Of a stretch of DNA of 64,000 nt, positions 53,153 to 63,021 are shown piece by piece (positions within the stretch are counted from its first letter, which is position 1; every line of letters begins with the position of its first letter). The stretch covers positions 3,881,501-3,945,500 of the forward strand of contig CP077096.1 in the NCBI GenBank assembly GCA_014268975.2. Direction: 5' to 3'. The DNA comes from Pseudomonas wayambapalatensis (GTDB lineage: Bacteria > Pseudomonadota > Gammaproteobacteria > Pseudomonadales > Pseudomonadaceae). A program made the translations under genes and the position numbers. The notes under the pieces are model-generated. The model worked only from the letters and a program-made list of their open reading frames with translations. It was not told the DNA's origin and ran no database searches.

Positions 53153-53240
53153 ATTCGCGGGCAAGGCCGCTCCTACAGGCCTCCCACAACCCTGGAGAAC
53201 CGGCCACTGACAGCATGTGGGAGCGGGCTTGCCCGCGAAT
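53153..53240. repeat. REP-like inverted pair
   Basis: ATTCGCGGGCAAGGCCGCTCC (with TACA) at 53153-53177 and TGTGGGAGCGGGCTTGCCCG (with CGAAT) at 53216-53240 are inverted copies around a 38-base centre, between the rraA-like gene and the hydrolase gene. Confidence 0.85.
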
Positions 53241-53250
53241 GGTCGCTCAT

Positions 53251-54213
53251 TCAACCTTCTTGGACGGGCGCCTGGGGATCGCTCAACCAGCGCGCCACCA
53301 GCGGCCAGACCTGCGCCTGCGCGGCCTTGCTCACCAGCATGTCGACATGCCCAAAGGCCTCGAAGCCTTCTTCACGGCCCAGGCGCAGGAACTGCTTGCA
53401 CTCGCCGCCCCACTGTTCGAACAGTTTGCGACAGGCCCATACCGGATCCTGGAAATCTGCCGCGCCAGCCACTGCCAGCAGCGGCGCCTCGACCTGCGAC
53501 AGCCCAGCCCACCAATCCTGGCCCTTGACCCCGAAACGCCCGAACAGCCCATGCCAGCGCAGGCTTTCCAGCGCCAGCCCGATCGGTTCGTCTTCCGGCC
53601 CACGCTTGAGGCGCGGCCCGGAGAGCTGTGCGAAGCGCTTGACCAGCAGACGTGCGCCCCAGGCAACCGGTGGCACTTTCAGCGGCCAGTACACACGACT
53701 GACCTGAGTGCCGAACAAGGCCACGCTGGCCACGCAGGCGCTGTTCAGGTAGCCGCCGCCGAGCGCCGCCACCAGTGTGGTGCCACCCAGTGAATGGCCA
53801 ATCCAGTGCGGTGCCTGCCCTGCCATTTCCTGGACAAAGGCCCCGATCACCGGCAGATCGAAACGCGCATAGTCCGCCACGGTGTTCTGCCGCCACTGGC
53901 GGTTGCGCGGCGACAGCCCGTGGCCACGCATTTCCGGGATCCACACATCGAAACCGGCACGCGCCAGGAACGCCCCCAGGCCAATGCCCTTGGGCGAATA
54001 CCAGAAGCGGCGGTTGGAGAAACTGCCATGCAGGAGGATCACCGGCACGCCCGGAGTGGAAGGCTGATCGGCCAGCCCGAGGCGGGTCAGCGCCAGCTCG
54101 ACACTGGCGTCGGGGCTGTTGCCGGCCTTGATTCGGTAGACATCTTCGCTGAGGTCGCCACGGCGCTCGGCACTGAGCAGGGCCACGGGAAAAAGGGTGC
54201 TGCTGCTTTGCAT
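53251..54213 (-). CDS. Alpha/beta-fold hydrolase
   Basis: Cytoplasmic hydrolase of 320 residues. The nucleophile elbow is WIGHSLGGTTL (GxSxG, Ser about residue 138), the oxyanion strand is VILLHGSFSNRRFWYS and the lid is helical. The last His lies in FEAFGHVDML. Substrate unknown, perhaps an acyl ester or a PHA-related compound; the position and length match PA1771 of P. aeruginosa. ATG start with no strong site. Confidence 0.85.
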   Translation of the reverse strand: MQSSSTLFPVALLSAERRGDLSEDVYRIKAGNSPDASVELALTRLGLADQPSTPGVPVILLHGSFSNRRFWYSPKGIGLGAFLARAGFDVWIPEMRGHGLSPRNRQWRQNTVADYARFDLPVIGAFVQEMAGQAPHWIGHSLGGTTLVAALGGGYLNSACVASVALFGTQVSRVYWPLKVPPVAWGARLLVKRFAQLSGPRLKRGPEDEPIGLALESLRWHGLFGRFGVKGQDWWAGLSQVEAPLLAVAGAADFQDPVWACRKLFEQWGGECKQFLRLGREEGFEAFGHVDMLVSKAAQAQVWPLVARWLSDPQAPVQEG

Positions 54214-54281
54214 GGATTCACAGAATGAAAAGGGGAAACAGGATGGGGAAACTGCGACGCTGAATTTGGGGCTTCAGCGCA

Positions 54282-54335
54282 TTCGCGGGCAAACCCGCTG
54301 CCACCGGGTTCGGTGGCAGCGGGTTTGCCCGCGAA
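54282..54335. terminator. Perfect 25-base inverted repeat after ppsA
   Basis: TTCGCGGGCAAACCCGCTGC (first 20 of 25 bases) and its exact reverse complement flank a GGTT loop, between the convergent ends and starts of ppsA and the hydrolase. It is a REP-like element that probably ends the ppsA transcript. Confidence 0.85.
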
Positions 54336-54382
54336 GAGGCAGATGCACGGAGCGCGTCAAGACGCGCCCCGCGCGTGATGCA

Positions 54383-56758
54383 TCAGGCTGCGCCCTGACC
54401 TTCGGCCAGGAAGAACCAGGTTTCGAGTACCGAGTCCGGGTTCAGCGACACGCTCTCGATGCCCTGCTCCATCAACCACTTGGCGAGGTCAGGGTGGTCC
54501 GAAGGGCCCTGGCCGCAGATGCCGATGTACTTGCCCGCCTTGTTGCACGCGGCGATGGCATTGGCCAGCAGCTTCTTGACCGCAGGATTTCGCTCGTCGA
54601 ACAGGTGGGCGATGATCCCCGAGTCGCGATCCAGGCCCAGGGTGAGCTGGGTCAGGTCGTTGGAGCCGATCGAGAAGCCATCGAAGTACTCCAGGAACTC
54701 TTCGGCGAGGATGGCGTTGGACGGCAGTTCGCACATCATGATCACGCGAAGACCATTGTCGCCACGGGCCAGGCCGTTCTCGGCGAGCAGGTCGACGACC
54801 TGGCTGGCTTCGCCCAGGGTGCGCACGAACGGCACCATGATCTCGACGTTGGTCAGGCCCATCTCGTTGCGCACGCGCTTGAGGGCGCGGCACTCGAGCT
54901 CGAAGCAGTCACGGAACGACTCGCTGATATAGCGCGAGGCACCGCGGAAGCCCAGCATCGGGTTCTCTTCTTCCGGCTCGTACAGCTTGCCGCCGATCAG
55001 GTTGGCGTACTCGTTGGACTTGAAGTCCGACAGGCGCACGATCACCTTTTTCGGGTAGAAGGCTGCGGCCAGGGTGCTGATGCCCTCGACCAGTTTCTCG
55101 ACATAGAAGCCCACCGGGTCGCTGTAGCCAGCGATGCGCTTGTCGACGCTCTCTTTCAGCTCAGGCGGCAGACCCGCGTAGTTGAGCAGTGCCTTGGGGT
55201 GCACGCCGATCATGCGGTTGATGATGAACTCAAGGCGCGCCAGGCCCACACCCGCGTTGGGCAGTTGGGCGAAGTCGAAGGCGCGGTCGGGGTTGCCGAC
55301 GTTCATCATGATCTTGAACGGCAGCTCCGGCATGGCATCCACCGAGTTCTGCTTGACGTCGAAGCCCAGCTCGCCCTCGAAGATGAAGCCGGTGTCGCCT
55401 TCGGCACAGGAAACAGTCACGCCCTGGCCATCCTTGAGCACTTGCGTCGCGTTGCCGCAACCGACCACGGCCGGGATACCCAGCTCACGGGCGATGATCG
55501 CGGCGTGGCAGGTACGGCCACCGCGGTTGGTGACGATGGCGCTGGCGCGCTTCATGACCGGTTCCCAGTCCGGGTCGGTCATGTCGGAAACCAGTACGTC
55601 GCCTGGCTGCACCTTGTCCATTTCGGACACATCGTGGATCACGCGGACCTTGCCAGCGCCGATACGCTGGCCAATGGCGCGACCTTCGACCAGTACCGTG
55701 CCCTTCTCTTTGAGCAGGTAGCGTTCCATGACATTGGCGCTGGCGCGGCTCTTCACGGTCTCGGGGCGAGCCTGCACGATGTACAGCTTGCCGTCGTCAC
55801 CGTCCTTGGCCCATTCGATGTCCATCGGGCGCTGATAGTGCTGCTCGATGATCATCGCCTGCTTGGCCAGTTCGTTGACCTCGGCGTCGCTGAGGCAGAA
55901 GCGCGCACGCTCGGCACGGTCGACCTCGACGGTCTTGACCGAACGACCGGCCTTGGCTTCGTCGCCGTAGACCATCTTGATCGCCTTGCTGCCCAGGTTG
56001 CGACGCAGGATGGCCGGGCGGCCTGCCTGCAGGGTGTTCTTGTGCACGTAGAATTCGTCAGGGTTGACCGCACCCTGCACGACGGTTTCGCCCAGGCCGT
56101 AGGCGCCGGTGATGAACACCACGTCGCGGAAGCCCGACTCGGTGTCGAGGGTGAACATGACGCCAGCGGTGCCGGTTTCCGAACGCACCATGCGCTGCAC
56201 GCCGGCCGACAGGGCGACCAGCTTGTGGTCGAAGCCCTGGTGCACGCGGTAGGAAATGGCGCGGTCGTTGAACAGCGAGGCGAACACTTCCTTGGCCGCG
56301 CGGATCACGTTGTCGACGCCACGGATATTGAGGAAAGTTTCCTGCTGGCCGGCGAACGAGGCATCCGGCAAGTCTTCGGCGGTCGCCGAAGAACGCACGG
56401 CCACGGCCATGTTGTCGTTGCCGGCAGCCATTTCGGCGAAGGCGGTGCGGATTTCGGCGTCCAGGCGCGCCGGGAAATCGGCCTCCATCACCCACTGGCG
56501 AATCTGTGCGCCGGTCTTGGCCAGGGCGTTGACGTCATCGACGTCCAGCGCATCGAGCGCGGCGTGGATGCGGTCGTTCAAACCACTTTGTTCGAGAAAG
56601 TCGCGATACGCCTGAGCCGTAGTGGCAAAGCCGCCCGGCACCGATACGCCGGCACCGGCAAGATTACTGATCATCTCGCCCAGGGATGCGTTCTTGCCCC
56701 CCACATGCTCCACATCATGGACGCCGAGCTTATCGAGGGAAACTACGTACTCTACCAA
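54383..56758 (-). CDS. ppsA: Phosphoenolpyruvate synthase
   Basis: Gluconeogenic enzyme of 791 residues making PEP, AMP and phosphate from pyruvate, ATP and water. Domains in order: N-terminal ATP-grasp (KNASLGEMI, RSSATAEDLPDASFAGQQETFLN), swivelling phospho-His domain (GGRTCHAAIIARELGIPAVV, His), and C-terminal PEP/pyruvate barrel with the Cys acid (SIGSNDLTQ, ICGQGPSDHPDL). I start it at the TTG 56758 with GGAG, giving MVEYVVSLDKLG; the extra upstream frame is not family-like. Regulated by PpsR (divergent). Key in growth on organic acids. Confidence 0.95.
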   Translation of the reverse strand: MVEYVVSLDKLGVHDVEHVGGKNASLGEMISNLAGAGVSVPGGFATTAQAYRDFLEQSGLNDRIHAALDALDVDDVNALAKTGAQIRQWVMEADFPARLDAEIRTAFAEMAAGNDNMAVAVRSSATAEDLPDASFAGQQETFLNIRGVDNVIRAAKEVFASLFNDRAISYRVHQGFDHKLVALSAGVQRMVRSETGTAGVMFTLDTESGFRDVVFITGAYGLGETVVQGAVNPDEFYVHKNTLQAGRPAILRRNLGSKAIKMVYGDEAKAGRSVKTVEVDRAERARFCLSDAEVNELAKQAMIIEQHYQRPMDIEWAKDGDDGKLYIVQARPETVKSRASANVMERYLLKEKGTVLVEGRAIGQRIGAGKVRVIHDVSEMDKVQPGDVLVSDMTDPDWEPVMKRASAIVTNRGGRTCHAAIIARELGIPAVVGCGNATQVLKDGQGVTVSCAEGDTGFIFEGELGFDVKQNSVDAMPELPFKIMMNVGNPDRAFDFAQLPNAGVGLARLEFIINRMIGVHPKALLNYAGLPPELKESVDKRIAGYSDPVGFYVEKLVEGISTLAAAFYPKKVIVRLSDFKSNEYANLIGGKLYEPEEENPMLGFRGASRYISESFRDCFELECRALKRVRNEMGLTNVEIMVPFVRTLGEASQVVDLLAENGLARGDNGLRVIMMCELPSNAILAEEFLEYFDGFSIGSNDLTQLTLGLDRDSGIIAHLFDERNPAVKKLLANAIAACNKAGKYIGICGQGPSDHPDLAKWLMEQGIESVSLNPDSVLETWFFLAEGQGAA

Positions 56759-56939
56759 GGTGATCTCTCCACTAACTGTATTGGAAAAGCTCAAGGGCGC
56801 CCGCCTGTCGACTCTGCGGCTGGGCCGGGACGCTTGTGGCCTGGACCTGGAAAATAAGTGAGAATGCCGAACGACCGCGTTCGGCAAACCGAACCTATCA
56901 TATCCAGAAACATTCGGCAGCTTAAGGCCTCAGGTGCAA

Positions 56940-57758
56940 ATGAAACGATCCGCGTTCTTCATCTCCGACGGTACCGGCATCACGGCCGAAACACTGGGCC
57001 AAAGCCTGCTGGCGCAGTTCGAAAGCATTCCCTTCGCCAAATTCACCCGCCCCTACATCGATACGCTCGACAAGGCGCGTGCCATGGTCCAGCAGATCAA
57101 TGCCGCGGCCGAGCGCGACGGTGTGCGCCCTATTATCTTCGATACCATCGTCAACCAGGACATCCGCGAGGTCATGGCCACGTCCAATGGCTTCATGATC
57201 GACATCTTTTCGACGTTTTTATCCCCACTCGAGCAGGAATTGACTGCCCATTCGTCGTATTCCGTGGGCAAATCGCACTCGATCGGCGGCAACTCCAACT
57301 ACATGGAGCGCATCGAGGCGGTCAACTTCGCCCTGGACAACGACGATGGTGCGCGCACCCATTACTACGACAAGGCCGACCTGATCCTGGTGGGCGTGTC
57401 GCGCTGCGGCAAGACGCCGACCTGCCTGTACATGGCCATGCAGTTCGGTATCCGCGCCGCCAACTACCCGCTGACCGAAGACGACATGGAGCGCCTGCAG
57501 TTGCCGGCCGTGCTGAAAAAGCACCATAACAAGCTGTTCGGCCTGACCATCGACCCCGACCGCCTGACCGCCATTCGCCACGAACGCAAACCCAACAGCC
57601 GCTATTCGAGCTTTGCCCAGTGCGAGTTCGAGGTGCGCGAGGTGGAGAACCTGTTCCGCCGGGAGAACATTCCCAACATCAACTCCACGCATTTTTCGGT
57701 GGAGGAGATTTCGGCGAAGATCCTCGTGGAGAAAGGCGTGGAGCGGCGGTTCAAGTAG
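56940..57758 (+). CDS. ppsR: PEP synthase regulatory protein (kinase/pyrophosphorylase)
   Basis: Bifunctional regulator of 272 residues, DUF299 family, that inactivates PEP synthase by ADP-dependent phosphorylation and reactivates it by pyrophosphorylation. It shows SDGTGITAETLGQSLLAQF, the P-loop VGVSRCGKTPTCLYMA, and the C-terminal HNKLFGLTIDPDRL. ATG 56940 with AGGTG upstream gives the usual MKRSAFF start; a GTG two codons earlier is possible. It is divergent from ppsA, 181 bases apart, so the target and regulator are next to each other. A strong terminator follows. Confidence 0.95.
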   Translation: MKRSAFFISDGTGITAETLGQSLLAQFESIPFAKFTRPYIDTLDKARAMVQQINAAAERDGVRPIIFDTIVNQDIREVMATSNGFMIDIFSTFLSPLEQELTAHSSYSVGKSHSIGGNSNYMERIEAVNFALDNDDGARTHYYDKADLILVGVSRCGKTPTCLYMAMQFGIRAANYPLTEDDMERLQLPAVLKKHHNKLFGLTIDPDRLTAIRHERKPNSRYSSFAQCEFEVREVENLFRRENIPNINSTHFSVEEISAKILVEKGVERRFK

Positions 57759-57774
57759 GGCCGCTGAAGACGAA

Positions 57775-57808
57775 CAAAAAACCCCCGGCATCACTGCCGG
57801 GGGTTTTT
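57775..57808 (+). terminator. Terminator between ppsR and gdhB
   Basis: AAAAAACCCCCGGCA-TCAC-TGCCGGGGGTTTTT: a nine-base GC stem lengthened by A/T pairs with a T tail, working on both strands between the convergent genes. Confidence 0.95.
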
Positions 57809-57824
57809 CATTTCAGTGCCAAGG

Positions 57825-60800
57825 TCAGGACGGAATCACCACCGACTGCCCACTCAGCGCCAGGTCGACCAGCTCGCGGTTGGCCACCGCGTACATCGCA
57901 TAGTCGGTGCCCGTGGCGTTGCGCAGGTCGTCGAGCATGGCGCGCCAGCGCTCGACCATTACCCGGTGCTGCTCGGCCCACAGGGCCACACGGGCATCCA
58001 TGTCGTCCGGTGCATCGGCCATCTGCAACACGGAAATGGTGATCGCGCGCTGCTGCAGGTCGATATCGTCGCGGAACGCCTCGCGGGCCAGGGCCTGCCA
58101 GTTGTTCTCCACCGGCAGGTTGCTGATTTCCTGCAGGTACCAGGTCAGGTCCAGCGCGCTGCCCACGGCGAAGAACGCCTTGGCCACCTGGGCCGGATCG
58201 TGGCCGGTCACATCCGAGGCCTCGATGATCGGCAACAGGGTGTACAGGTGAGTGGTGCCTGCCACCATGCGTGCCAGCAACTCCGGCACCCCGGCTTCGA
58301 CGAAGCCCTGGTAGCGCACCTGCCAGCGTTCGCGGGTCGGCCCTTCCAGCAGTTCGTCGAGCTTGAGCCCCAGTTGCGCGATCTTCGGCCCGAAATGAGC
58401 GGTGTCACGACCAGCATCCTGCTCGTTGCGACGGCTGCGCAGGAACCAGCGGGTGGCACGCCGCCCAAGGCGCATCAGCTCGTCCATCAGGGTCAACTGG
58501 ATCTCGGCCGGCACCTGGTAGTCCAGGGCCTCGATCTGGCGGAACCAATGCGGCAGGTGGAAGATGTCGCGCACGATCACGTAGGCACCGGCAACGTTGG
58601 CCGGGCTCATGCCGGTGGACTCCTTCAGGCGCTGCACGAAGGTGATGCCCATGTTGTTGACCAGGTCGTTGGCGATCTGGTTGCTGACGATCTCGCGCTT
58701 GAGGCGGTGACGGCGCATGGCCTCGGCGAACTTGCTGACCAGCGACGGCGGGAACGCCGTCTCCATGTCACGGGTCAGGTAGTCGTCGTCCGGCACCAGC
58801 GACTTGAGCAGTTGCTCCTTGAGATCGATCTTGCTGTACGAGATCAGCACCGACAGCTCGGCACGGGTCAGGCCCTGGCCGGCGGCAAGACGTTCGGCCA
58901 GTTGCTCTTCGGTCGGCAGGAACTCGATGGCGCGGTCCAGCTTGCCACGCGACTCAAGGTCGGCCATCAGGCGCTTGTACTCGGCGATCCGCTCGCGGGC
59001 GCGACGGGCCGCCAGCGACAGGGCCTGGGTCTGCTTGTAGTTGTTACCCAGCACCAGCGAGGAGACTTCCTCGGTCATGCTGCCCAGCAGCTGGTTGCGC
59101 TGCTTCTCGGTCATGTCACCAGCCTGCACCACTTCGTTGAGCAGGATCTTGATGTTGACCTCGTGGTCGGAGCAGTCCACGCCACCGGCGTTGTCGATGA
59201 AGTCGGTGTTGGTGGCGCCGCCATGCAGGCCGAACTCGACGCGACCGAGCTGGGTCATGCCCAGGTTGCCGCCCTCGCCCACCACCTTGCAGCGCAGCTC
59301 GTTGCCGTTGACGCGCAGGGCGTCGTTGGCCTTGTCGCCGACGTCGGCATGGCTCTCGCTGCTGGCCTTGACGTAGGTGCCGATACCGCCATTCCACAGC
59401 AGGTCGACCGGCGCCTGCAGCAGTGCGTGCAGCAGTTCGGTCGGGGTCAGGCGATCAGCTTCGATGGCGAAGCGTTCCTTCATCTGCGGACTGATGGCGA
59501 TGCTCTTGGCGCTACGCGGGAAAATCCCGCCGCCTTCGGACATGATCGCGCTGTTGTAGTCGGTCCAGGCCGAGCGCGGCAGCTCGAACAGGCGCTTGCG
59601 CTCGGCAAAGCTGGTTGCCGGGTCCGGATTCGGATCGACGAAGATGTGCAGGTGGTTGAACGCGGCCACCAGTTGCAGCTTGTCGGACATCAGCAGACCG
59701 TTGCCGAACACGTCGCCGGCCATGTCGCCGATGCCAACCACGGTGATCGGGTCTTCCTGCACGTTGATGCCGCGCTCACGGAAGTGGCGCTGCACGCCTA
59801 CCCAGGCACCACGAGCGGTGATGCCCATGCCTTTGTGGTCGTAGCCAGCCGAACCACCGGAGGCGAAGGCATCGCCGAGCCAGAAGCCGTAGTCGTTGGC
59901 GATGCCGTTGGCGATGTCGGAGAAGGTCGCGGTGCCTTTGTCTGCGGCCACCACCAGGTAGGGGTCGTCGTCGTCATGACGCACCACGTTGGCCGGCGGC
60001 ACCACGCCGCCGTCCTTGAGGTTGTCGGTGATGTCGAGCAGGCCACTGATGAAGATGCGGTAGCAGGCGATACCCTCGGCGGCGATCTCGTCGCGGCCGC
60101 CACCCAGCGGCAGGCGACGCGGCAGGAAGCCGCCCTTGGCGCCGACCGGCACGATTACCGAGTTCTTCACCTGCTGCGCCTTGACCAGGCCCAGCACCTC
60201 GGTACGGAAGTCTTCCTCACGGTCCGACCAGCGCAGGCCGCCACGGGCGACGTTGCCGAAGCGCAGGTGCACGCCCTCGACCCGTGGCGAATAGACGAAG
60301 ATCTCGAATTTCGGTACGGGCTTGGGCAGCTCGGGAATCAGGCGCGGGTTGAACTTGAAGCTGAAGTACGACTTGTTCTGGCCAGCGGCGTCGGGCTGGT
60401 AGAAGTTGGTACGCAGCGTGGCCTTGATAAGGTCCAGGTAACGACGCAGGATGCGGTCCTCGTTGAGCACCTGGACATCGTCCAGGGCGGTGAGGATTGC
60501 CTGCTCCAGGCGCTGCTGCTTGTCGTCCAGGTCATCCTGGCCGAGCTTGCGCGCGAGGTAGAAGCGGGTCTTGAACAACCGGGTCAGCTCGCGGGCGATG
60601 TCGGTGTGGTTGTTCAGGGTGCTGGCGATATAGCCCAGATCGAAGCCCAGGCGAATCTGCTTCATGTAGCGGGCGTAGGCGCGCAGCAACGCCACATCGC
60701 GCCATGGCAGGCCGGCGGTGAGCACCAGGCGGTTGAAGGCGTCGTTCTCGGCGTCGCCCTTGACGATGTGGATGAAGGCGTCCTGCAGCGTGTCGTTGAG

Positions 60801-62690
60801 CTGCTGCAGGTCCAGGCTCAGGCCTTCGCTGTAGGTGAAGGCGAAGTCGTGAATCCAGAACTCGCGGCCGTTGGCATGGCGCAGGCGGTAGGGGAATTCA
60901 CCCAGCACACGCAGACCGAGGTTCTCCAGGATTGGCAGCACATCGGACAGCGCCAGCGGCGTGTCGGCGTGATACAGCTTGCAGTGCAGCTGGCGCTCGC
61001 CCAGTTGGGTGAGCGGCTGGTAGAAGCTCATGGCCAGCGGCTTGGCTTCGGACAACGCCAGCACGTGCTGCATGTCCACCACTGCCGAATGCGCGGCGAA
61101 GCGCTCGCGGTAACCAGCCGGGAAGCCCTTGGGGAAGTCGGCGAGGATGTTGGTGCCCTGGGCTTCGCCGAAGTTCTCCACCACCAGCGCGGAGAAGTCG
61201 TCCTGCCACGAACGGCAGGCCTGGATCACTTCGTTTTCCAGCTGCTGCGGGTCGATGTCGATGCGGTTCTTCGGGTCGACCCGCAGGATCAACTGCACAC
61301 GTGCCAGCACCGACTCGGAGAAGAAGGTCCAGAACTCACAGTCGGTAGCCTTCAGGCGCTCCATCAAGACCTGCTGGATCTTCTGGCGCACTTCGGTGGA
61401 GTAGATTTCACGCGGCACGTAGGCCAGGCAGTAGCAGAAGCGGCCGTACGGGTCCTTGCGCAGGAACACACGGATCTTGTTGCGTTCCTGGATCTGCACG
61501 ATCGACATGGCGGTGTTGAACAGCTCGTCGATCGGGGTCTGGAACAGGTCGTCGCGCGGCAGCACTTCGAGCACCTGCGTGAGTTCCTTGCCCAGGTGCG
61601 CCTTGGGGTCGAAGTGCGAGCGGCGCTCGATCTCGGCGACTTTCCCGCGGATGTACGGGATGGTGTACACGCTTTCGCCGTACACCGTCGAGGTGTACAG
61701 GCCCATGAAGCGGCATTCCTTGATGACCTTGCCATCGGCATCGATCTGGCGGATCGACACGTAGTCCGGGTAGGCCGGACGGTGCACGCGGCTTGGTTGC
61801 GAAGCCTTGGCGAACGACAGCAGGCGCGGCTCGCGCAGGTAGCTGACGGCGTAGTCCTCGATGCGCAGGTCTTCATTGCTCAGGCCGCTGCGCAGCACGC
61901 GCGGCAGGCCGAGGAAGGACGATTCGTCGTAGACCAGGCTGCCACCGGCAGCGTCGGACTCGACCACGAACTCTTCGTAGCCGAGGAAGGTGAAGTGGTT
62001 GTCCAGCAGCCAGGTGAGGAAGCTCTGCACCTCGGCCTTGTCGTTCTGCGCTGGGCCGAAGGCGTTTTCGCCAACCAGCGCCAGCAGGTCGCGGACCTTG
62101 GCCTTCATCGGGTCGAAGTCGGCAACGACGACGCGCACATCGGCCAGTACCAGCTCCAGCTCGCGGGTCAGGCTGGTCAGCTCGGCGGCATTGGCGCAGC
62201 GGTCGATCTCCAGGTACATCAGCGACTCGTGGCTGACGCCTTCACCCTGGGTGCCCTTGGGCAGCAATTCGAGCAACTCGCCCTTCGGCCCGCGGCGGGC
62301 GCTGAGCACGGTGGTCTGCAGGGTGTGGATGCTGTAGCCGCGGCGGTTGAGTTCAGTGCGTACCGAGTCGACCAGGAACGGCAGGTCATGGTGCAGGACT
62401 TCGACCACGGTGTGCGTGGACTGCCAGCCGTGGCGTTCGTAGTCAGGGTTGTAGACCCGCACCTGCGCAGTGCTCGGGTCGAAGCGCTCGATGGTGCGCC
62501 AGGCAGAGAGGGTGCAGCCGGCCAGGTCGGACAGCCGACGCTGGGTGAGTTCGTCCAGAGAGATGATGCCGAAGAACTGTTCGGCGAACAGCGCCACTTG
62601 TGGCAGGGACTGCTCGCTGATGTGCTGCGCCAAGGCCGCCTGCAGTTGATGCTGGAAGTCGGCTTTGCTGGCTGCGGTGAAAAACGCCAT
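57825..62690 (-). CDS. gdhB: NAD-specific glutamate dehydrogenase, large type
   Basis: Giant enzyme of 1621 residues of the 180-kDa class (S_50-like, L-GDH) that converts glutamate to 2-oxoglutarate and ammonia with NAD. The N-terminal ACT-like regulatory half (residues 1-700) carries FDPSTAQVRVYNPDYERHGW and the ligand motif DFDPMKAKVRDLLALVG. The dehydrogenase core is visible at 740-1150 (GGLRWSDREEDFRTEVLGL, with PVGAKGGF and GIGDMAGDVFGNG). The C-terminal part is helical. Allosteric activation by arginine is known in Pseudomonas. Ribosome site GGAG. It is needed for arginine use as a carbon source. Confidence 0.95.
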   Translation of the reverse strand: MAFFTAASKADFQHQLQAALAQHISEQSLPQVALFAEQFFGIISLDELTQRRLSDLAGCTLSAWRTIERFDPSTAQVRVYNPDYERHGWQSTHTVVEVLHHDLPFLVDSVRTELNRRGYSIHTLQTTVLSARRGPKGELLELLPKGTQGEGVSHESLMYLEIDRCANAAELTSLTRELELVLADVRVVVADFDPMKAKVRDLLALVGENAFGPAQNDKAEVQSFLTWLLDNHFTFLGYEEFVVESDAAGGSLVYDESSFLGLPRVLRSGLSNEDLRIEDYAVSYLREPRLLSFAKASQPSRVHRPAYPDYVSIRQIDADGKVIKECRFMGLYTSTVYGESVYTIPYIRGKVAEIERRSHFDPKAHLGKELTQVLEVLPRDDLFQTPIDELFNTAMSIVQIQERNKIRVFLRKDPYGRFCYCLAYVPREIYSTEVRQKIQQVLMERLKATDCEFWTFFSESVLARVQLILRVDPKNRIDIDPQQLENEVIQACRSWQDDFSALVVENFGEAQGTNILADFPKGFPAGYRERFAAHSAVVDMQHVLALSEAKPLAMSFYQPLTQLGERQLHCKLYHADTPLALSDVLPILENLGLRVLGEFPYRLRHANGREFWIHDFAFTYSEGLSLDLQQLNDTLQDAFIHIVKGDAENDAFNRLVLTAGLPWRDVALLRAYARYMKQIRLGFDLGYIASTLNNHTDIARELTRLFKTRFYLARKLGQDDLDDKQQRLEQAILTALDDVQVLNEDRILRRYLDLIKATLRTNFYQPDAAGQNKSYFSFKFNPRLIPELPKPVPKFEIFVYSPRVEGVHLRFGNVARGGLRWSDREEDFRTEVLGLVKAQQVKNSVIVPVGAKGGFLPRRLPLGGGRDEIAAEGIACYRIFISGLLDITDNLKDGGVVPPANVVRHDDDDPYLVVAADKGTATFSDIANGIANDYGFWLGDAFASGGSAGYDHKGMGITARGAWVGVQRHFRERGINVQEDPITVVGIGDMAGDVFGNGLLMSDKLQLVAAFNHLHIFVDPNPDPATSFAERKRLFELPRSAWTDYNSAIMSEGGGIFPRSAKSIAISPQMKERFAIEADRLTPTELLHALLQAPVDLLWNGGIGTYVKASSESHADVGDKANDALRVNGNELRCKVVGEGGNLGMTQLGRVEFGLHGGATNTDFIDNAGGVDCSDHEVNIKILLNEVVQAGDMTEKQRNQLLGSMTEEVSSLVLGNNYKQTQALSLAARRARERIAEYKRLMADLESRGKLDRAIEFLPTEEQLAERLAAGQGLTRAELSVLISYSKIDLKEQLLKSLVPDDDYLTRDMETAFPPSLVSKFAEAMRRHRLKREIVSNQIANDLVNNMGITFVQRLKESTGMSPANVAGAYVIVRDIFHLPHWFRQIEALDYQVPAEIQLTLMDELMRLGRRATRWFLRSRRNEQDAGRDTAHFGPKIAQLGLKLDELLEGPTRERWQVRYQGFVEAGVPELLARMVAGTTHLYTLLPIIEASDVTGHDPAQVAKAFFAVGSALDLTWYLQEISNLPVENNWQALAREAFRDDIDLQQRAITISVLQMADAPDDMDARVALWAEQHRVMVERWRAMLDDLRNATGTDYAMYAVANRELVDLALSGQSVVIPS

Positions 62691-63021
62691 CTGTGGTACT
62701 CCGCTTGGGCTTTGTTATAGGTGAAGCGTCGTGTACGTGCGCCATGTACGGATCAACGATAGCCAACCCGTAGCAGGAAGACGGTAAAACCAAGGCGTAG
62801 GACGCTTCCTTCGCGTCCATGTTCCAGGGATGGGCAGCTGCAAAGACGACTGCCGGTGGCTGTGTCTTTACGGTTGTCCATCAACTGGGCAGCTTAACGA
62901 CTGAGCGGTCATCCCGGCTTGCAGCGCTGCGACATATTCGGTCAAAGGGCGGTAACATTGCGTTTATGCGCAAGGCCCAGACTGGCACAATCGCATTTCA
63001 TTTCCTTGAACCGAGCTGCCC
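62691..63021. other. Gap between gdhB and the unknown gene at 63022
   Basis: 331 bases between divergent genes. The part next to gdhB has a purine-rich start region and an imperfect dyad (GTGTACGTGCGCCATGTAC). A short open frame covers 62819-63031, but it has no ribosome site and no family-like sequence, so it is not called. No clear promoter pair was fixed. Confidence 0.5.

Noticed and set aside
54197..56857. An 886-codon open frame on the plus strand opposite ppsA
   Set aside because: Antisense shadow with the same odd composition; ppsA is full length with all motifs on the other strand.
57816..62720. A 1634-codon open frame on the plus strand opposite gdhB
   Set aside because: It mirrors the real gene through GC-rich codon structure; it is rich in His, Gln, Gly and Val, with no domain and no ribosome site.
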